DNA from: CAZXYF01 sp964644705
GTDB taxonomy: Bacteria > Planctomycetota > Brocadiia > SM23-32
DNA: 8,384 bases
Reading direction: 5' to 3'
Assembly (NCBI GenBank): GCA_964644705.1
Contig: CAZXYF010000136.1
Coordinates: 1-8,384, forward strand
Under the pieces are notes generated by a model. It was not told the origin of the DNA. It made no database searches and was given only the letters and a program-made list of their open reading frames with translations. The position numbers and the translations under genes were made by a program. This document shows, piece by piece, positions 7,206 to 8,384 of this stretch (position 1 is its first letter; each line of letters begins with the position of its first letter).

Positions 7206-7490
7206 TTATTTGGGGCTCCGGTCAGCGTGGCCCTGCGATTTTTTGTTGGCGGGGAGAAAGGGCAGGATGTCGATGCCGAAATAACGCAGGCACGCAATGA
7301 TCACCGCGGTCGCAAATGCCTCGTCGATGTTGCCCACAATCGGTAAGTTGTCGGGGATTTCCACGACACCGGCGGTGAGGTTGAGCAGCCAGAGTACGGA
7401 AAGGATGATGCCCATTATGGCGGCCACCCGGCCGAGCAGGCTTCGCTTTTCGGTATCAGTCGTCGATTGATCGTTCTCAGTATGGTCCAT
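7206..7490 (-). CDS. Small DUF1232-like membrane protein
   Basis: With the ATG at 7490 the protein has 94 residues: a polar N-terminus (1-17), a hydrophobic segment (about 23-41), the motif EIPDNLPIVGNIDEA (44-58), and a second hydrophobic segment (about 59-79). The motif matches the core of the DUF1232/YkvA family, PxDLIPDxxPxxGxxDD, where a conserved proline-aspartate loop lies between membrane-associated helices; the family has no known biochemical function. A TTG at 7541 would add 17 residues without family character, so the ATG, with a weak GGA six bases upstream, is preferred. A sigma70-type promoter lies about 90 bp upstream. The gene is the first of the cluster that continues with the sigma and anti-sigma genes, so it may be co-regulated with them, but a shared function is not shown. 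Confidence 0.7.
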   Translation of the reverse strand: MDHTENDQSTTDTEKRSLLGRVAAIMGIILSVLWLLNLTAGVVEIPDNLPIVGNIDEAFATAVIIACLRYFGIDILPFLPANKKSQGHADRSPK

Positions 7491-7576
7491 TGGCAATCCA
7501 GCTTTTAAAGTAGATGCGGCAGGTTTCTCGCAGGTATGCAAAAGACACCCCCAAAAAACAGCGACAGCAAGAGTTC

Positions 7577-7606
7577 ATTATAACGATAGAAGCACTGAAT
7601 TTTGAA
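7577..7606 (-). promoter_or_regulatory. Sigma70-type promoter of the DUF1232-sigma-anti-sigma cluster
   Basis: On the minus strand TTCAAA (7606-7601, four of six bases of TTGACA) is separated by 18 bases from a perfect TATAAT (7582-7577). Transcription would start near 7570, giving a leader of about 80 bases before the ATG at 7490. It is the best promoter-like sequence in the window. It looks like a housekeeping promoter, but a site for the cluster's own sigma factor cannot be recognised without its consensus. Confidence 0.55.
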
Positions 7607-7607
7607 C

Positions 7608-7642
7608 CCATAATCTTTCCCCAAGATTTTTTGCCATAATCT
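7608..7642. repeat. Nine-base direct repeat, 26-bp period
   Basis: CCATAATCT occurs at 7608-7616 and again at 7634-7642. On the minus strand this is AGATTATGG, just upstream of the predicted -35 box (7606-7601). It could be a pair of protein-binding half-sites about 2.5 helical turns apart, two units of a repeat element, or coincidence. Confidence 0.4.
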
Positions 7643-7779
7643 GCCGCTCCATGAAATGAACGAACCAGGCCAGACCAAGGGGGCATCAGGGCGAAAGATG
7701 CCGGGTTGTTCCAAACAGTCCGGAACCGTCGCCGCCTTCTTCCCATGCCTGTCCAAAACGCCAATTCGGGATGGATAGA

Positions 7780-7872
7780 TCTTTGTCTTTACCTTCGTCT
7801 TTATCAAACATCTGCCGTTGTTTTTGGCGGTCTCAGACCCAGGAGAAAGGCAGACGAAGGCAAAGACAAAGA
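7780..7872. repeat. Long inverted repeat, 21-base arms with one mismatch
   Basis: The left arm (7780-7800) and the right arm (7852-7872) are complementary at 20 of 21 positions; the only mismatch is A7791 against C7861. The spacer is 51 bases. Each arm is built from degenerate hexamers (TCTTTG, TCTTTA, CCTTCG, TCTTTA on the left), so pyrimidines fill one strand and purines the other. The stop of the TPR-like gene (7833-7835) falls in the loop. Inside the loop GGTCTCAGACC (7829-7839) is a further small palindrome. An RNA from either strand would fold into a strong hairpin. There is no T-run beside it, so a simple intrinsic terminator is unlikely. Confidence 0.8.
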
Positions 7873-8384
7873 GATAGCGGTCCCGGGCGTAGCGTTTCGC
7901 TCCCATGGCAAGCAAAGCGCAGGCCGCCAGGCATACCCGAGCCGCCACGGCGCGCCTCGCTGAAGGCCTTTTCCATGCACTTCCTGTGCTTCGCTTTCCC
8001 CGCCGATGCAGTCAGGCCTTTCTGCAATCGCTCCACCAACGGGGCGTATTTCTCTGCCACTTTTTCGTCTTTAATTTTCTCCAGCGCCGTTTCGGCCATC
8101 TCCAGATCACCACGGATCAGGGCCAGCTGCAGATCGACAGTCTGTGGACGCACTTCCCCGGCCGATCGTCCATCGTCAGTCGCCAGTCGTCCGGTTGGTG
8201 CCACCGACCGCAGGATGGATTCGATCTCTTCGGGTAAATCGCTGCAGTTTGCGGCGGTTGGCCTGTAGTCCGGTCCCGCCTCCAGGAGGGCGTCGAGCCG
8301 ATCGTATTCTTTGGCCAGCCAATAGCTGGCGGCCAGCCGCCGGATGGCCCGGGGGAGTTTTTTGGGCGACGCGAGCCGGAGGTT
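7833..8384 (-). CDS. C-terminal part of a TPR-like helical protein, unknown function (partial)
   Basis: The frame is open from the window edge to a TGA at 7833-7835, giving 183 visible residues with the true start outside the window; the GTG at 8204 is internal. Residues about 10-36 (RAIRRLAASYWLAKEYDRLDALLE in two pieces) and 84-125 (LQLALIRGDLEMAETALEKI, then EKYAPLVERLQKGL) look like TPR-type helix pairs. The segment at 37-80 is a looser linker. From about residue 131 the character changes: basic, glycine- and cysteine-rich, ending GPLSLCLCLRLPFSWV, encoded by palindromes and hexamer repeats (7833-7990). The tail therefore looks like a repeat insertion that replaced the original C-terminus. 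No specific function can be named. Confidence 0.6.
   Translation of the reverse strand, partial: NLRLASPKKLPRAIRRLAASYWLAKEYDRLDALLEAGPDYRPTAANCSDLPEEIESILRSVAPTGRLATDDGRSAGEVRPQTVDLQLALIRGDLEMAETALEKIKDEKVAEKYAPLVERLQKGLTASAGKAKHRKCMEKAFSEARRGGSGMPGGLRFACHGSETLRPGPLSLCLCLRLPFSWV
7892..7920. repeat. REP-like imperfect palindrome centred on CCATGG
   Basis: GCGTTTCGC at one end and GCAAAGCGC at the other flank CCATGG (7903-7908), giving an imperfect 29-base palindrome. It lies within the last codons of the TPR-like gene, beside a CCCGGG (7882-7887), a GGCGCGCC (7959-7966) and a small GCAC-TTCCT-GTGC hairpin (7977-7989). Such a density of palindromes is typical of repetitive extragenic elements and unusual inside a reading frame. 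Confidence 0.5.

Larger units (their letters stand above)
7491..7832. other. 342-bp gap with promoter and repeat-like DNA, no credible gene
   Basis: Between the TPR-like gene and the DUF1232-like gene I see no protein-coding region. Reading frames here run through the repeats and show no domain character. The part nearest the DUF1232-like gene (7491-7606) holds the leader and promoter. The part at 7607-7720 is AT- then GC-rich and contains the 9-base direct repeat CCATAATCT at 7608-7616 and 7634-7642, 26 bases apart. The part at 7780-7832 holds one arm and part of the loop of a long inverted repeat. The mix of short repeats and stem-loops suggests an intergenic repeat element, though no second copy lies in the window to prove it. 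Confidence 0.55.

Noticed and set aside
7491..7541. TTG start adding 17 residues to the DUF1232-like protein
   Set aside because: The added residues are unlike the family, and the ATG at 7490 gives a normal polar N-terminus.
7505..7948. 147-codon minus-strand frame across the repeat-rich gap
   Set aside because: It runs through both arms of the inverted repeat and the promoter, has no recognisable domain, and overlaps the end of the TPR-like gene in another frame.
1..8384. tRNA, rRNA, CRISPR array or transposase gene
   Set aside because: I found no cloverleaf, no regularly spaced repeats and no transposase-like protein on either strand.

Overview
All supported genes in this window lie on the minus strand, so transcription runs from high to low coordinates. 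The two outer-membrane assembly proteins (a BamD-like TPR protein and an LptE-family lipoprotein) point to a diderm bacterium with an LPS-type outer membrane. The moderately GC-rich composition, the style of the LptE and FtsH proteins, and a FecR/VIT/vWA-type anti-sigma protein suggest Planctomycetota, perhaps Phycisphaerae. That assignment is my inference from family resemblance; no marker gene is present to prove it.

Layout, in order of transcription. (1) 8384-7833: the C-terminal part of a helical, TPR-like protein of unknown function. It enters from outside the window, and its last 40 or so codons are written in palindromic, repeat-like DNA. (2) 7832-7491: a 342-bp gap with a long inverted repeat, a short direct repeat and a good sigma70-type promoter (TTCAAA-N18-TATAAT). 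(3) 7490-4312: a three-gene cluster with a small DUF1232-like membrane protein, a divergent ECF-type sigma factor, and a 769-residue transmembrane anti-sigma-like protein. The last two overlap by 4 bp (GTGA). (4) 4311-4207: a 105-bp gap with two interleaved inverted repeats and probably the promoter of the next operon. (5) 4206-129: bamD-like, lptE-like (4-bp ATGA overlap), ftsH, and a CxxCxxCC cysteine-cluster protein, closely packed and probably one operon.

How the parts may work together. The sigma and anti-sigma proteins look like a membrane-coupled switch: a zinc-finger-type (HxxxCxxC) N-terminus in the cytoplasm, one membrane helix, then a large extracytoplasmic part that reads as FecR-like, VIT-like and vWA-like domains with a lost metal site. 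The four-gene operon combines outer-membrane protein insertion (BamD), LPS insertion (LptE) and membrane-protein quality control (FtsH). Because the sigma cluster sits directly upstream, it could respond to the envelope state, but nothing in the sequence proves a regulatory link.

Most interesting points: the unusual anti-sigma architecture, the divergent sigma factor paired with it, and the repeat-rich stretch around 7590-7990 that has apparently rewritten the end of the upstream gene.
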